This document shows, piece by piece, positions 28,596 through 37,776 of a stretch of DNA of 64,000 bases. The notes beneath the pieces were generated by a model. That model was not told where the DNA came from, did no database searches, and was given only the letters and a program-made list of their open reading frames with translations. A program made the position numbers and the translations under genes. The DNA lies in the NCBI RefSeq assembly GCF_900090305.1, contig NZ_LT607751.1, positions 4,154,001 through 4,218,000 of the forward strand, written 5' to 3'. The stretch's first letter is position 1; each line of letters opens with the position of its first letter. This stretch comes from Micromonospora siamensis (GTDB lineage Bacteria > Actinomycetota > Actinomycetes > Mycobacteriales > Micromonosporaceae).

Positions 28596-29366
28596 CTACT
28601 GCAGGAACGCCCCCAGCGGCGAGAGCAGCAGCCGGCCGAGCGCCGCGGCGTTGTCGTCCAGCCGCGTACGCTCACACTCGCGGGCGTCGGGATCGTGCCG
28701 GCAGCGCCAGATCTTCTGGGCGTTGCGCCAGGCCACGTTCCGGGTGTATTCCACCAGCTCGCCCTGGTACCAGTCGTCGATGTCGCCGTTCAACATGTCG
28801 ATCATGAGCTGCCAGTTGTCCAGGTAGCCCCGACGCAGCTCCGGGATCCGCTCCGCGAAGATCTTGTTGATCTCCAGGTAGTCGCGGTGCTGGTCGCTGC
28901 CGTCCACCGGCTCCGACTCCAGGCTCTCCAGCGTGGTCACCAGCGCGAACGGCAGGTCGTAGTTGATGTGCGCGTTCACGCCCGCGGCGGCCGACGGCAA
29001 CGGGCGGGCGTCCGGCCCGCGCATCCGCCGGAACAGGCAGGACCAGGCCTTCGGGGTGCTCGGGCTGGACTCCGTCCAGTAGCGCAGCGCGTCGAAGTAG
29101 CGGGCGGCGAACTCCACGTCGAGCCGGGCCAGGAAGGCCGGGTCGGCGAAGCGGTCGTCGTACAGGCCGTCCAGGACGCTGCTGGTGATGGTCAGGTACA
29201 GCTCGTTGAAGTCCGCGAGCGGGCAGCTGCGTTCCAGCGGAGGCAGCCGGACCAGCAGATCCTGCAGCTTCGTGAGGTGGTCCACCACCGCCGGCACGTC
29301 CGCCGGACGGTCGGCCAGCAGGCCGACGACGTCCTGGTGGACCGGACCCCAGACCGGCTCGTCCAT
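28596..29366 (-). CDS. DUF5995 family protein
   Basis: A 256-residue, mostly helical soluble protein. DFNELYLTITSSVLDGL and AAGVNAHINYDLPFALV are the recognisable family segments, with several conserved Asp/His residues that could bind metal. No function is known. The ATG at 29364-29366 is chosen because GGAGGAG lies directly upstream; the longer in-frame start (29420) adds a Ser/Gly-rich stretch without support. It lies downstream of the LuxR gene in the same direction, with an operator-like site between them at 29456-29471. Confidence 0.82.
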   Translation of the reverse strand: MDEPVWGPVHQDVVGLLADRPADVPAVVDHLTKLQDLLVRLPPLERSCPLADFNELYLTITSSVLDGLYDDRFADPAFLARLDVEFAARYFDALRYWTESSPSTPKAWSCLFRRMRGPDARPLPSAAAGVNAHINYDLPFALVTTLESLESEPVDGSDQHRDYLEINKIFAERIPELRRGYLDNWQLMIDMLNGDIDDWYQGELVEYTRNVAWRNAQKIWRCRHDPDARECERTRLDDNAAALGRLLLSPLGAFLQ

Positions 29367-29455
29367 GACTCCTCCACTGTGCTCGTCAGGCACCCCCGTG
29401 CCGCCCGCGGAACTGTCCACAGCCTGTCAGCGCGGGGCGGGACGCCGGATCAGTA

Positions 29456-29471
29456 GAACGACGTATGTCGG
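29456..29471. promoter_or_regulatory. Operator-like 16-bp site, copy 1
   Basis: GAACGACGTATGTCGG here is the exact reverse complement of the site at 32523-32538. It sits just past the end of the LuxR gene, about 90 bases upstream of the DUF5995 start. The core CGACGTATGTCG is nearly self-complementary, as expected for a dimeric regulator. Confidence 0.55.
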
Positions 29472-29497
29472 CCGCCGCCGGCCGAGGTACGTACGCC

Positions 29498-32425
29498 TCA
29501 GCCGGCCGGGTTGCGCAGGAAGATGGCGCTGGCCTGGACCCGCGTGCGCACCTGCAACTTGTCGAAGATGTGCGACACGTGCACGCCGATGGTCCGTTCG
29601 CTGATGAACAGCCGCTGGCCGATCTCCCGGTTGGTCAGCCCCTCCGCGACGGCGGCGAGCACCTCGCGTTCCCGGGCGGTCAGGCCGGCCAGCTCGTCGC
29701 CGCCGGACCCGACCGGCGCCGACACCGCTCGGGGCGCGGCCGGGCGCGCCACGACGGCGGGCCGCTCCTCCAGGGTCACCCGGGCCCGACCGGCCAGGGT
29801 ACGGATCTCCGAGCTCAGCGGCTCCGCGCCCAGCCCCTGCGCCATCCGGTACGCCTGCCGCAGCAGCTTCCCGGCGGTGGCCACCCGGGACCGCCGACCC
29901 AGCAGCGCCTCGGCCTGCCGCAGTCGGGAGTACGCCGCCGGGTACGGGTGGTTGCGCCGGTCCCACTCGGTGACCGACCGGGCCCACAGCTCCGGGTCGC
30001 CGCGCCCGTCGTCGAGCCGGCTCACCTCCGCCGCGCAGAGCGCCAGGAAGCCCTCGGCGACGTAGCGGACCGGCCGGGCGGCCTGCCCGCTCTTGGCGGC
30101 CACCCGCTCGACGACGCCGCGCAGCCGGCGTACCGCGGTGTGGTCCACCTCGGCGGTGCGGTCGGCGTACGCCTCGGCCTCGGCCCGCAGGCCGTGCCAG
30201 GCCAGGGTGGCCAGCACGATCACGTCGTCGGAGCGGCTCTCGGTCAGGCCCCGCGCGACGGCCTGCCGGGCCAGGTCGGGCCGCCCCTGCCACATGGCCA
30301 GCCCGGCCCGCAGGATCAGCATCGGCAGCACGTGCCGGGCGCCCCCGCCGGCCAGCATGGTGGCCACCGCGTCCAGGTCCCGGTCGGAGGCCTCGACGTC
30401 GCCGTAGCCGACGGAGAGCCGGCAGCGGGCCAGCAGCAGTTCCACCGCGTCGGCGCCGGAGGGACGGTGCCGCAGCGCGGCCGCGACGACCTTCTCCGCC
30501 TCGGCCCACTGCCCGACCCGGAACAGCCCGTTGGTGGCGATGGCCAGCAGCCGCGTCTCGTAGGTGCGGCCCAACCCCAGCTCGGCCACCCGCTCTGCGC
30601 CGCGGCGGGCGACCACCACGCCCTCCTCGAGGACGTTCAGCGGGCCGGTCAGCAGCTCGGCGAGGTGCAGGTACGCGCAGGCCACGTCCTCCGGCCGGCC
30701 GGACCGCTCGGCGACCTCGAGGGCCTCCCGGACGGCGGCCAGGCCGCTCTCCGGATCGGCCAGGTAGGCCTGGCTGAAGCCCAGTGCCGAGCTGGCCAGC
30801 ACCACCTCGGAGGCGGCGCCCTCGACGTCGGCGGCCAGCGCCAGCGCCTCCCGGGCCCGGTCGCCGGCGTCGGCGTACCGGCCGAGGTGCAGCAGCAGCT
30901 CGGCCAGGTGCGCGGCGGCGGTGGCGCGTTCCCGGGGCGAGCAGTCGGCCGCCGCCAGGGCCGACCGGTACTCCGCCTCGGCCGGCGCGGACCGGCCGGC
31001 GGCGGCCAGGTAGCGGGCCCGACGGATGTGCAGCTCACAGGTGGTCGGGCCGCCGGGCCCGGCGGCCAGCTCCGCCAGCAGCTCCAGGGCCCGCGCGTGC
31101 TCGCCGCAGTGGTGGGCGGCCTCCGCGGCGCGTTCCAGCAGGCGGGCCCGGTCCGCGCCGGCGGTCGGGTCGGTGGCCGTCGCGGCCAGCTGCAACGCCG
31201 CCGACCAGTGCCGGTGCGCCTCGGCGAAGCCGTGCAGCCGCTCGGCCTCCTCGGCGGCGGCGATCGCCGCGGGCAGCGCGCGGGCCGGCTCGCCGGCCAG
31301 CCGCCAGTGGTGGGCCAGCCGGGCCTGGTGCAGGTCGGCGGGGACGGCGGTGAGCGCCTCGGCGTACCGCCGGTGCAGGGCGGCCCGCTCGGCCGGCAGC
31401 AGCTCGTCGGCGAGTACCTCGGCCACCAGCCGGTGCCGCAGCCGGTAGCCGTCGTCGGCGCCGACCAGCAGCCGGTGGGAGACCGCGGCCCGGACCGCCT
31501 CGATCAGCTCCTGCTCCTCCAGCGGCACCGCCCGGGCCAGCAGCCAGTGCTCCACCGGCTCGACGCCGGCGGCGACCGCCTGCATCACCGACCGGGCGGG
31601 GGTCGGCAGCGCCTCCACCCGGGCGAGGAAGATCTCCCGCAGGGTGTCGGAGAGGCCGTGGTTACCGTCGCGCAGGTCGCGGGCGAGTTCCTCGACCACG
31701 AACGGGTTCCCGCCGCTGCGCTGCCAGACCAGCTCGGCGGCCTCCGGGGTCAGCGCGGGTCCGGCGATGGCGGCGGCCAGCTCGTCGGTGTCGGCGCGGT
31801 CCAGCGGCGCCAGGTCGACCACCCGGACCGAGCGCAGCCGGCGCAGCTCGGTCAGCACCCGGCGCAGCGGGTGGGCGCCCTGCAACGACTCGGCCCGCAC
31901 CGCGGCCAGCACCGACAGTTGCAGGTCGCCCAGGCCGGCGAGCAGATAGAGCAGCAGCTGCCGGGTGCTGCGGTCGGCCCACTGGAGGTCGTCCAGGACC
32001 AGCACCAGCGGCCGGCCCTCGGCGATCAGGCTCAGTCCGCGGGAGACCCGTTCCAGCAGCGCCCCGGCGCCGTCGGGCCCGGTGGTCTCCTCGGTGAACA
32101 CCTGCAACAGGCCCCGCACCGTGGACGAGGTGCGGGCCCGGCCGGCGGTCAGCTCGGCGTCGAAGCGGCGCAGCGCGTGCCGCAGCGGGTGCAGCGGGGA
32201 GGCGTCGCCGATGTCCAGGCAGGAGCCGGTGAGCACCACCGCCCCGCCGCCGCGCAGCCGGTCGCCCACCTCGTGCAGCAGCCGGGTCTTGCCCACCCCG
32301 CTCTCACCGGTGAGGAAGACCGCGGCGGTGTGCCCCGCCGGTACGTCGTCGAGCAGCGCGGACCGCAGCGTCGACACCTGGTCGGCCCGGCCGACGAGGG
32401 GCGGACTGTCCACGTCGCTGGCCAT
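29498..32425 (-). CDS. Large ATPase LuxR-type transcriptional regulator (LAL/AAA family)
   Basis: A 975-residue regulator. The N-terminal ATPase has Walker A GESGVGKT (residues 40-47) and Walker B LVLVLDDLQWAD. A long TPR-like helical middle (about residues 330-850) follows. The C-terminal LuxR helix-turn-helix is LTAREREVLAAVAEGLTNRE continuing to TIGVHVSHIFDKLQVRTR, about residues 905-965. Such LAL regulators activate secondary-metabolite or catabolic genes in response to a ligand. The gene starts at ATG 32423-32425, divergent from the cyclase-like gene. Exact 16-bp sites flank it on both sides and suggest autoregulation. Confidence 0.93.
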   Translation of the reverse strand: MASDVDSPPLVGRADQVSTLRSALLDDVPAGHTAAVFLTGESGVGKTRLLHEVGDRLRGGGAVVLTGSCLDIGDASPLHPLRHALRRFDAELTAGRARTSSTVRGLLQVFTEETTGPDGAGALLERVSRGLSLIAEGRPLVLVLDDLQWADRSTRQLLLYLLAGLGDLQLSVLAAVRAESLQGAHPLRRVLTELRRLRSVRVVDLAPLDRADTDELAAAIAGPALTPEAAELVWQRSGGNPFVVEELARDLRDGNHGLSDTLREIFLARVEALPTPARSVMQAVAAGVEPVEHWLLARAVPLEEQELIEAVRAAVSHRLLVGADDGYRLRHRLVAEVLADELLPAERAALHRRYAEALTAVPADLHQARLAHHWRLAGEPARALPAAIAAAEEAERLHGFAEAHRHWSAALQLAATATDPTAGADRARLLERAAEAAHHCGEHARALELLAELAAGPGGPTTCELHIRRARYLAAAGRSAPAEAEYRSALAAADCSPRERATAAAHLAELLLHLGRYADAGDRAREALALAADVEGAASEVVLASSALGFSQAYLADPESGLAAVREALEVAERSGRPEDVACAYLHLAELLTGPLNVLEEGVVVARRGAERVAELGLGRTYETRLLAIATNGLFRVGQWAEAEKVVAAALRHRPSGADAVELLLARCRLSVGYGDVEASDRDLDAVATMLAGGGARHVLPMLILRAGLAMWQGRPDLARQAVARGLTESRSDDVIVLATLAWHGLRAEAEAYADRTAEVDHTAVRRLRGVVERVAAKSGQAARPVRYVAEGFLALCAAEVSRLDDGRGDPELWARSVTEWDRRNHPYPAAYSRLRQAEALLGRRSRVATAGKLLRQAYRMAQGLGAEPLSSEIRTLAGRARVTLEERPAVVARPAAPRAVSAPVGSGGDELAGLTAREREVLAAVAEGLTNREIGQRLFISERTIGVHVSHIFDKLQVRTRVQASAIFLRNPAG

Positions 32426-32522
32426 GGACGCAGCCTAGTCACAGGGTCGGGCGGCGCTCTACTGCGTTCCGGGGCCTGCGGTACTCCTCGGGTCGCGATT
32501 GCGACTGAACGGTTGCGGGGGC

Positions 32523-32538
32523 CCGACATACGTCGTTC
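32523..32538. promoter_or_regulatory. Operator-like 16-bp site, copy 2
   Basis: CCGACATACGTCGTTC matches, in reverse complement, the site at 29456-29471 at all 16 positions. It lies in the divergent spacer about 100 bases upstream of the LuxR gene and about 80 bases upstream of the cyclase-like gene, where an operator controlling both would be expected. Confidence 0.6.
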
Positions 32539-32619
32539 GGCAGATCCACCGTCGGCCCGGTGGTGCGAATCTCGGTGCGGTCATCAGCCACCAGTGGGGG
32601 GAAGGCAGGTGCGACGCCA

Positions 32620-34629
32620 GTGTCCACACTCGTGACCGGCCCGGAGCCGGAGACGTCGATCCGCTGGCCGGCGCCGGAGGAGCGGCGCACGGTCAGCGTG
32701 CTCTTCGCCGACATCGTCGGCTCGACCGCGCTGGTCGAACGGCTGGACCCGGAGGACGTCCGGGCCCTGCAACGCGACTACTTCGACACGGTCGCGGCGG
32801 TGCTGCGCCGGTGGGGTGCCACGGTCGAGAAGTACGTCGGCGACGCCGTGATGGCGCTCTTCGGCGCCGGCCGGTCCGACGGCTTCGACGCGTACCGGGC
32901 GGTGCGGGCCGGGCTGGAGATCCAGCGGGTGCTGGACGGGCGGCCACTGGCCGGCGGCTCGGCGGTGCGGATCCGGGTCGGGGTCGCCACCGGTGAGGTG
33001 CTGGTGGACGTGCCCGCCACCCGCGACGGGGCGCACGGCACGGCCAGCGGCGCGGTGATCACCACCGCGGCCCGCCTCCAGGAGTACGCCCCGCCCGGCG
33101 CGGTGGCGCTCTGTCCGGCCACCCACCGGGCCACCGTCGACCTGGTCGAGCAGCGACCGCTCGTCTCGACGTCGATCGCCGGCAGGACGATGCCGCTGTG
33201 GCGGGCCGTCGGGACCGCCGCCCCGCGCCGCGCCCGGCACCAGGGCCCGCTGGTCGGGCGCCGCCGCGAGCTGGCCAGCGCCGGTGACGAGATCCTCCGG
33301 GCCCTGCGCGACCGCCGGCCGGGCCGGGTGGCGCTGGTCGGCCTGAGCGGCAGCGGGCGCAGCCGGTTGCTGCACGAGCTGGCCCGGACGGTGTCGACGG
33401 TGGACGGTGTGCCGGTGCGCTGGATCGTCGCGCACTGCCCGCCGTACCCGGAGCAGCCCCTCGCGCCGCTGGCCGGTCTGGTCCGCGACCTGACCGGGGT
33501 CGGCGCGGGTGAGCCGCCGGCGGTCGTGCGGCGGCGGCTGGCCGAGGCGCTCGGCGGCCTGCTACCGCCGGCGCTGGGCGAGGCCGCGGTGCCCGCGCTG
33601 GCCGACCTGCTCGCCGCCGCCGAGGGCACGGGTACGGCCGGTCGCGGGTCGACGGTCTGTCGGCAGGTGCTGCTGGCCCTGGCCGCCGGTCAGCCGGTGG
33701 TGGTGGCGGTGGACGACGCGGACCGCGCCGGCCCGGCCCTCGGCCGGTTCCTGCGGGTGCTCCTCGCCGAGGCGACCCTGGGCCGGGCACGGCTGGCGGT
33801 GGTGACGACCCACGGCCCGGACCGGGCCGAACCGCTGACCACCGGCGACCGGGTCCACCGGGTGCCGCTTCCCGCGCTGGGTGCCGTGGACACCGGACGC
33901 CTGCTGCGCCACCTGCTCGACCGGACGGGCCGGCCGGCCGCGCTGGCCCGGCTCCTGGTGTCCCAGGTCGGCGGCAACCCGGGCGTCGCGCAGGCCTACG
34001 TACGTGCGCTCGCCGAGGAGGGCGCCCCCGCGACGCCCGGCGCCGCCGTGCCGGAGCGGGTCCGCCGGATCGCCGACGCCCGGCTGGACCGGCTCGACGG
34101 CGCGCAGCGGGCGGTGCTGGCCGCCGCCACGGTCCTCGGCACGGGGGTCACCGGCACCGCCGTGGACCGGCTGCTCGGCTGGTCACCGGGGCGGGCCGCC
34201 GGGATGCTGCGGCTGCTGGTGGCGGCGGGGCTGCTGCGCCGCTCCCGTCGCGGCGGCCACCTGCTCACCGAGCCGGCGCTGGGCCGGGTGGCGCACGGCC
34301 GGCTGCCGCGCCGGGTGCAGGCCGAACTGGCCCGTCGCGCCCGCCGGCGCACCGCGCCGACCGGAACGGCGACGGTCGCCGCCGACGTCACCACGGTCCC
34401 CGCCGACGTCGCGGCCGGGGCGACCGCCGCCAACGGCCAACCCGCCGCGGTCTCCGCCGGCCACCCCGCCGCGGTCATCGCCGGGCCGGTCGGGCCGGCG
34501 GGACCGCCCTCCTGGGCACGGCCGTCCTGGAGCGGACCCGTCGGCGCCGCGCGGCCGGCCCGGCGGACCGCTCGCCGCACCGGTCGCGTCCCCCGGGCGG
34601 CGCCCGCCTCGGGGCTCACCGCGGCCTGA
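32620..34629 (+). CDS. Class III nucleotide cyclase-like / AAA ATPase-like signalling protein, degenerate
   Basis: A 669-residue protein. Residues about 22-190 are a class III cyclase homology domain. Both metal-binding Asp are present (Asp31 in LFADIVGST, Asp75 in EKYVGDAVMALFG). However, the segment usually GDTVNTAARLQ reads GAVITTAARLQ, so the Asp and the transition-state Asn are lost; Arg152 remains. The following ATPase part has GLSGSGRS with Arg in place of the P-loop Lys. After about residue 560 the chain is Ala/Thr/Pro-rich and probably disordered. The GTG at 32620 is the best-placed start; 32560 is an alternative. It may be a sensor or scaffold rather than an active cyclase. It is divergent from the LuxR gene. 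Confidence 0.85.
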   Translation: MSTLVTGPEPETSIRWPAPEERRTVSVLFADIVGSTALVERLDPEDVRALQRDYFDTVAAVLRRWGATVEKYVGDAVMALFGAGRSDGFDAYRAVRAGLEIQRVLDGRPLAGGSAVRIRVGVATGEVLVDVPATRDGAHGTASGAVITTAARLQEYAPPGAVALCPATHRATVDLVEQRPLVSTSIAGRTMPLWRAVGTAAPRRARHQGPLVGRRRELASAGDEILRALRDRRPGRVALVGLSGSGRSRLLHELARTVSTVDGVPVRWIVAHCPPYPEQPLAPLAGLVRDLTGVGAGEPPAVVRRRLAEALGGLLPPALGEAAVPALADLLAAAEGTGTAGRGSTVCRQVLLALAAGQPVVVAVDDADRAGPALGRFLRVLLAEATLGRARLAVVTTHGPDRAEPLTTGDRVHRVPLPALGAVDTGRLLRHLLDRTGRPAALARLLVSQVGGNPGVAQAYVRALAEEGAPATPGAAVPERVRRIADARLDRLDGAQRAVLAAATVLGTGVTGTAVDRLLGWSPGRAAGMLRLLVAAGLLRRSRRGGHLLTEPALGRVAHGRLPRRVQAELARRARRRTAPTGTATVAADVTTVPADVAAGATAANGQPAAVSAGHPAAVIAGPVGPAGPPSWARPSWSGPVGAARPARRTARRTGRVPRAAPASGLTAA

Positions 34630-34948
34630 CCGTGGCACCGACCCGCCGGTCGCCCGCGGGCGGCGGTCGATGCCCGGACCCGCCCGCGCCGCGGCGGATG
34701 CCGTACGATGCGCGCAAGGACAGCCCTCAGCCAGGTCAGACGAATCGGGAACGATGCCTCCGGCCGGCGCTGCGGCCCCCTCTCCGACGTTTCCGGCACC
34801 CGCGGTTGGGCACCGGCCCATCGAGTCCCCGAGGGCTCGGGGGAAGGCCGCCGGCGGGCGCCCGTCGGGGTACGGGTCGCACGGGTCGCCCGAGCCGGTC
34901 GATCGAGCCCCGGTGCCCGACGGGCCGGTTGGATGGAGGTGTCGCGCG
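34630..34948. other. Gene-free spacer before the response regulator
   Basis: These 319 bases contain no supported coding region; reading frames here are incidental. The only feature seen is GGAGG at about 34936, six to eight bases ahead of the response regulator GTG. No clear terminator or promoter was identified. Confidence 0.5.
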
Positions 34949-35413
34949 GTGCGCAGCGATCTGATGCTCGTGGTGGAGGACTCCGACGAGGACGTCGAGG
35001 CCATCACCCGGGCCGTCGGCCGCTCCCACCCCGAGGTGGTGCTCGAGGTGCTGCGCAGCGGCGCGGAGGTGCTGCCCCGGCTCACCGATCCCCGGGCGCC
35101 CCGCCCCGGGCTGGTGCTGCTCGACCTCAACCTCCCCGGCGACGACGGGCACCGGGTGCTCGCCGACATCCGCCGGCGACCCGAGTTCGCCGAACTGCGG
35201 GTGGTGGTCTTCACCTCGTCGACCGCCCCGGACGAGGTCGCGGCCTGCTATGCCGCCGGCGCCGACAGCTACCTCTACAAGCCGGTCAGCTTCGCGTTGT
35301 TCCAGAGCGTGCTGCGGGGCGCCCTGGACTACTGGCGCGGTTCGTCCTCCGCGGCCGGCAGGGTCAACCGGACCGACGTGCCGCCCTCCGGGCCGTCGGA
35401 GATCCAGACCTGA
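34949..35413 (+). CDS. Single-domain response regulator (CheY/Rcp1-like)
   Basis: A 154-residue receiver domain with no output domain. The acidic pocket is EDSDED near residues 10-15, the phospho-accepting Asp59 is in LVLLDLNLPGDDG, the switch Thr/Ser in VVFTSSTAPDEV, and the conserved Lys in SYLYKPVSFALF. It resembles receivers paired with bacteriophytochromes (Rcp1/BphR). The histidine kinase gene next to it is convergent and overlaps its last 85 bases, so the two are likely partners. The C-terminal 20 residues extend past the domain and are polar. The start is GTG 34949 with GGAGGT upstream. Confidence 0.88.
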   Translation: MRSDLMLVVEDSDEDVEAITRAVGRSHPEVVLEVLRSGAEVLPRLTDPRAPRPGLVLLDLNLPGDDGHRVLADIRRRPEFAELRVVVFTSSTAPDEVAACYAAGADSYLYKPVSFALFQSVLRGALDYWRGSSSAAGRVNRTDVPPSGPSEIQT

Positions 35414-37617
35414 CCGCCGTGCCGCTCGACCAGCCGCTTGACGATCGCCAGACCGGCACCGGAGCCACCGCCGTGGGCGGACTGCGGATGCAGCCGACGG
35501 AACAGTTGGAACACCTCGCCCCGTAGGTGGGCGGGCACACCGATGCCGTTGTCGGTGACGGCGACCGCGGGGACCGGCTCGGTGGCCCCCGGCGGCACCG
35601 CGTCCAGCATTTCCACGGCGACCCACCGCGGCTGCTCCTCGCGGGCGTACTTGGCGGCGTTGACCAGCAGGTTCACCAGGATCTCCGCGAACCGGTCCAG
35701 GTCCACGTCGACCGTCGCCGCCCCGCGCTCGGGCATCCGCAGTTCCATCGCGGCGTCGCGCAGCCGGGGCCCGGCGATCTCCAGGGCGTGCTCGACCGCG
35801 GTGCGCAGGTCCACCAGGCGTCGGCGCAGGCTGGTCTGCCCCACCCGGGCGAAGTAGAGCAGCGAGTTGAGCAGCTCGTCCATGCGTACGGCGAGCCGCT
35901 CCACGGTGCGCAACCGGCGCAGGGTCACCTCGTCGACCTCGGAGCCGGCGTCCTCGAGGATGAAGGTCGCGGCGTTGGCGATGCCACGCAACGGCTCCTT
36001 CAGGTCGTGCGCGGCGACGTGGGCGAACGACTCCAGGTCGAGGTTGATCCGGCTCAGCTCCCGGTTGAGCCCGGCGAGCGCGGCGGCGTGCCGCAGGATC
36101 ACGTCCGTGACGGCCCGGCCCAGCTCGGTGGCGACCGTGGCGTCGGTGACCGTCCAGGGCCGGCTGTGCCCGCGTACGGTGGCGAGGAAGACGGCGGCGG
36201 AACCGCGCGGGGTGAGCCGCTCGCCGTTGGGCCCGAGCACCACCGGCGCACCCGGGTCCGCCGCCCAGCGACGTTCGACGGTCCGTTCCCGGCGCAGCCA
36301 GGCGATGCAGTCCCCGGCCCGGCTCAACGGCAGCACCAGCGCCCCGCTGACCTGACCGTCGTGCCGCCAGCCGCCCGGCAGCGCGCCGGCCAGGTGGTCG
36401 GAGGACCACGGCCGGCCGGGCGTCGACGCCGGCAGTCCGGCCCAGAGGTCGTCGACCAGTTGCGGTGGCAGCGGCGCCCCGCGTACCGCGGTCTCGTCAC
36501 CCAGGCGCACCACGACGGAGTCGGCGTCGACCAGGGCCAGCAGGTCGACCGGACCCTCCAGCAGGGCGGTGGGCAGGGCGTCGGCCATCGTCTCCGTCGC
36601 GCGGGCGAGCGCGGCCCGGCCCCGCTCCAGCCCGACCGCCTCGTCCCGGGCCCGCAGCGCGGCCAGGTGCAGCGAGAGCGCGACCCCGAAGAACTCGCAG
36701 GCCGACCGGAGTTCCGCGCCGAGCCGGCGGGGCCGGCGACCGTGGCAGGCGATGAGCCCCCAGAGTCGCTCCTCGGCCAGCAGCGACACCGACATCGACG
36801 AGGCGACGCCGATGTTACGCAGGTACTCCAGGTGGAAGGGCGAGACGGTCCGCAGCACCGAGCGGGACAGGTCAAGCGGCGCGCCGGTGTCGGCCAGTCG
36901 GGGCGGCGTCAGCGAGGCGGTCGGGTCCTCGACGTCGGCGATCACCCGGATCCAGTTGCGTTCATAGAGGCGACGGGCCTGCGGTGGGATGTCCGTGGCG
37001 GGGAACCAGAGACCGAGCCAGGGCTCCAGCTCGGCGGCGCGGTCCTCCGCGACGACCTCCCCCGGCCCGTCGAGGGTCTCGAACCGGTACGCGACCACCC
37101 GGTCGTACCCGGTGATGGCGCGCACCTCGCGGACGGCGGCCTGGCAGGCCTCGGTCACCGAGGTGGCCCGTTGCAGCCGGGTCAGCGCCTGCCGGACCAG
37201 GGTGTAGAACCGGGTGAACGGCGGCCGGTCGGGCTCGGCCGGCTCGAACTCCAGGACCAGCCGCCCGTCGACGCGGTGCAGGGTGAGGTCGAAGGCACGC
37301 CGGTGCGGGCCGGCGGTGACCGGCAGCACGGCCGTCTCGCCGGTGTCGGCCTGTTCCAGGGTCAGCGCGGCGTCGATCTGGTCCGGGGACAGCAGCCGGC
37401 TCAGTGGGGTGCCGACCAGTTCGGCCGGCGCGACGCCCAGCACCGCCCCGGTGTTGCTGCTGGCCACCGCAACGACGCTGTCGCGCACCGCCACCAGGGC
37501 GCCGTACGACTGGACGCCGCCGAGCAGGTGGATCTGCTCGCGTACGCACTCGGTGAAGTCGAACGGCGTGCCGACGCTCTGCTCGGCCCTCGCCTCGCGG
37601 TCCCACCGGCTTTCCAC
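35329..37617 (-). CDS. Bacteriophytochrome-type sensor histidine kinase
   Basis: A 762-residue red/far-red light sensor kinase with PAS, GAF and PHY domains (to about residue 500), then HisKA and HATPase. The biliverdin-binding Cys24 (FTECVREQIHLLGGVQSYGA), the GAF PATDIPPQARRLY segment and the His in SPFHLEYLRNIGV are present, so it should bind biliverdin. The kinase core has VAAHDLKEPLRG (phospho-His), DNGIGVPAHLRGEVFQLF and GSGAGLAIVKRLVERHGGQV. The GTG at 37615-37617 is preferred since AGGAGGTGA lies eight bases upstream; a GTG 11 codons earlier is the alternative. No heme oxygenase gene is nearby, so biliverdin must come from elsewhere. It is convergent with the response regulator. Confidence 0.92.
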   Translation of the reverse strand: MESRWDREARAEQSVGTPFDFTECVREQIHLLGGVQSYGALVAVRDSVVAVASSNTGAVLGVAPAELVGTPLSRLLSPDQIDAALTLEQADTGETAVLPVTAGPHRRAFDLTLHRVDGRLVLEFEPAEPDRPPFTRFYTLVRQALTRLQRATSVTEACQAAVREVRAITGYDRVVAYRFETLDGPGEVVAEDRAAELEPWLGLWFPATDIPPQARRLYERNWIRVIADVEDPTASLTPPRLADTGAPLDLSRSVLRTVSPFHLEYLRNIGVASSMSVSLLAEERLWGLIACHGRRPRRLGAELRSACEFFGVALSLHLAALRARDEAVGLERGRAALARATETMADALPTALLEGPVDLLALVDADSVVVRLGDETAVRGAPLPPQLVDDLWAGLPASTPGRPWSSDHLAGALPGGWRHDGQVSGALVLPLSRAGDCIAWLRRERTVERRWAADPGAPVVLGPNGERLTPRGSAAVFLATVRGHSRPWTVTDATVATELGRAVTDVILRHAAALAGLNRELSRINLDLESFAHVAAHDLKEPLRGIANAATFILEDAGSEVDEVTLRRLRTVERLAVRMDELLNSLLYFARVGQTSLRRRLVDLRTAVEHALEIAGPRLRDAAMELRMPERGAATVDVDLDRFAEILVNLLVNAAKYAREEQPRWVAVEMLDAVPPGATEPVPAVAVTDNGIGVPAHLRGEVFQLFRRLHPQSAHGGGSGAGLAIVKRLVERHGGQVWISDGPEGGTSVRLTLPAAEDEPRQ

Positions 37618-37776
37618 GGTGCGACTCACCTCCTGTTCCGCGTGGTTCACACCGGCGCCATCCGGCGGTTACGGCGAGCCGTTCCGCTGTCGTTCCCTGC
37701 TGCTAAAGTCGGCCGCACGCACTGTACTCGTTGCAGTAGAGCAAACAAGTCCACCGCACGCCGGGAGACGGAGCAG

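Noticed and set aside
35527..37776. Long open frame in front of the SpoIIE phosphatase on the plus strand
   Set aside because: It is the antisense shadow of the phytochrome kinase; the SpoIIE protein begins at 37777 where homology and a start codon coincide.
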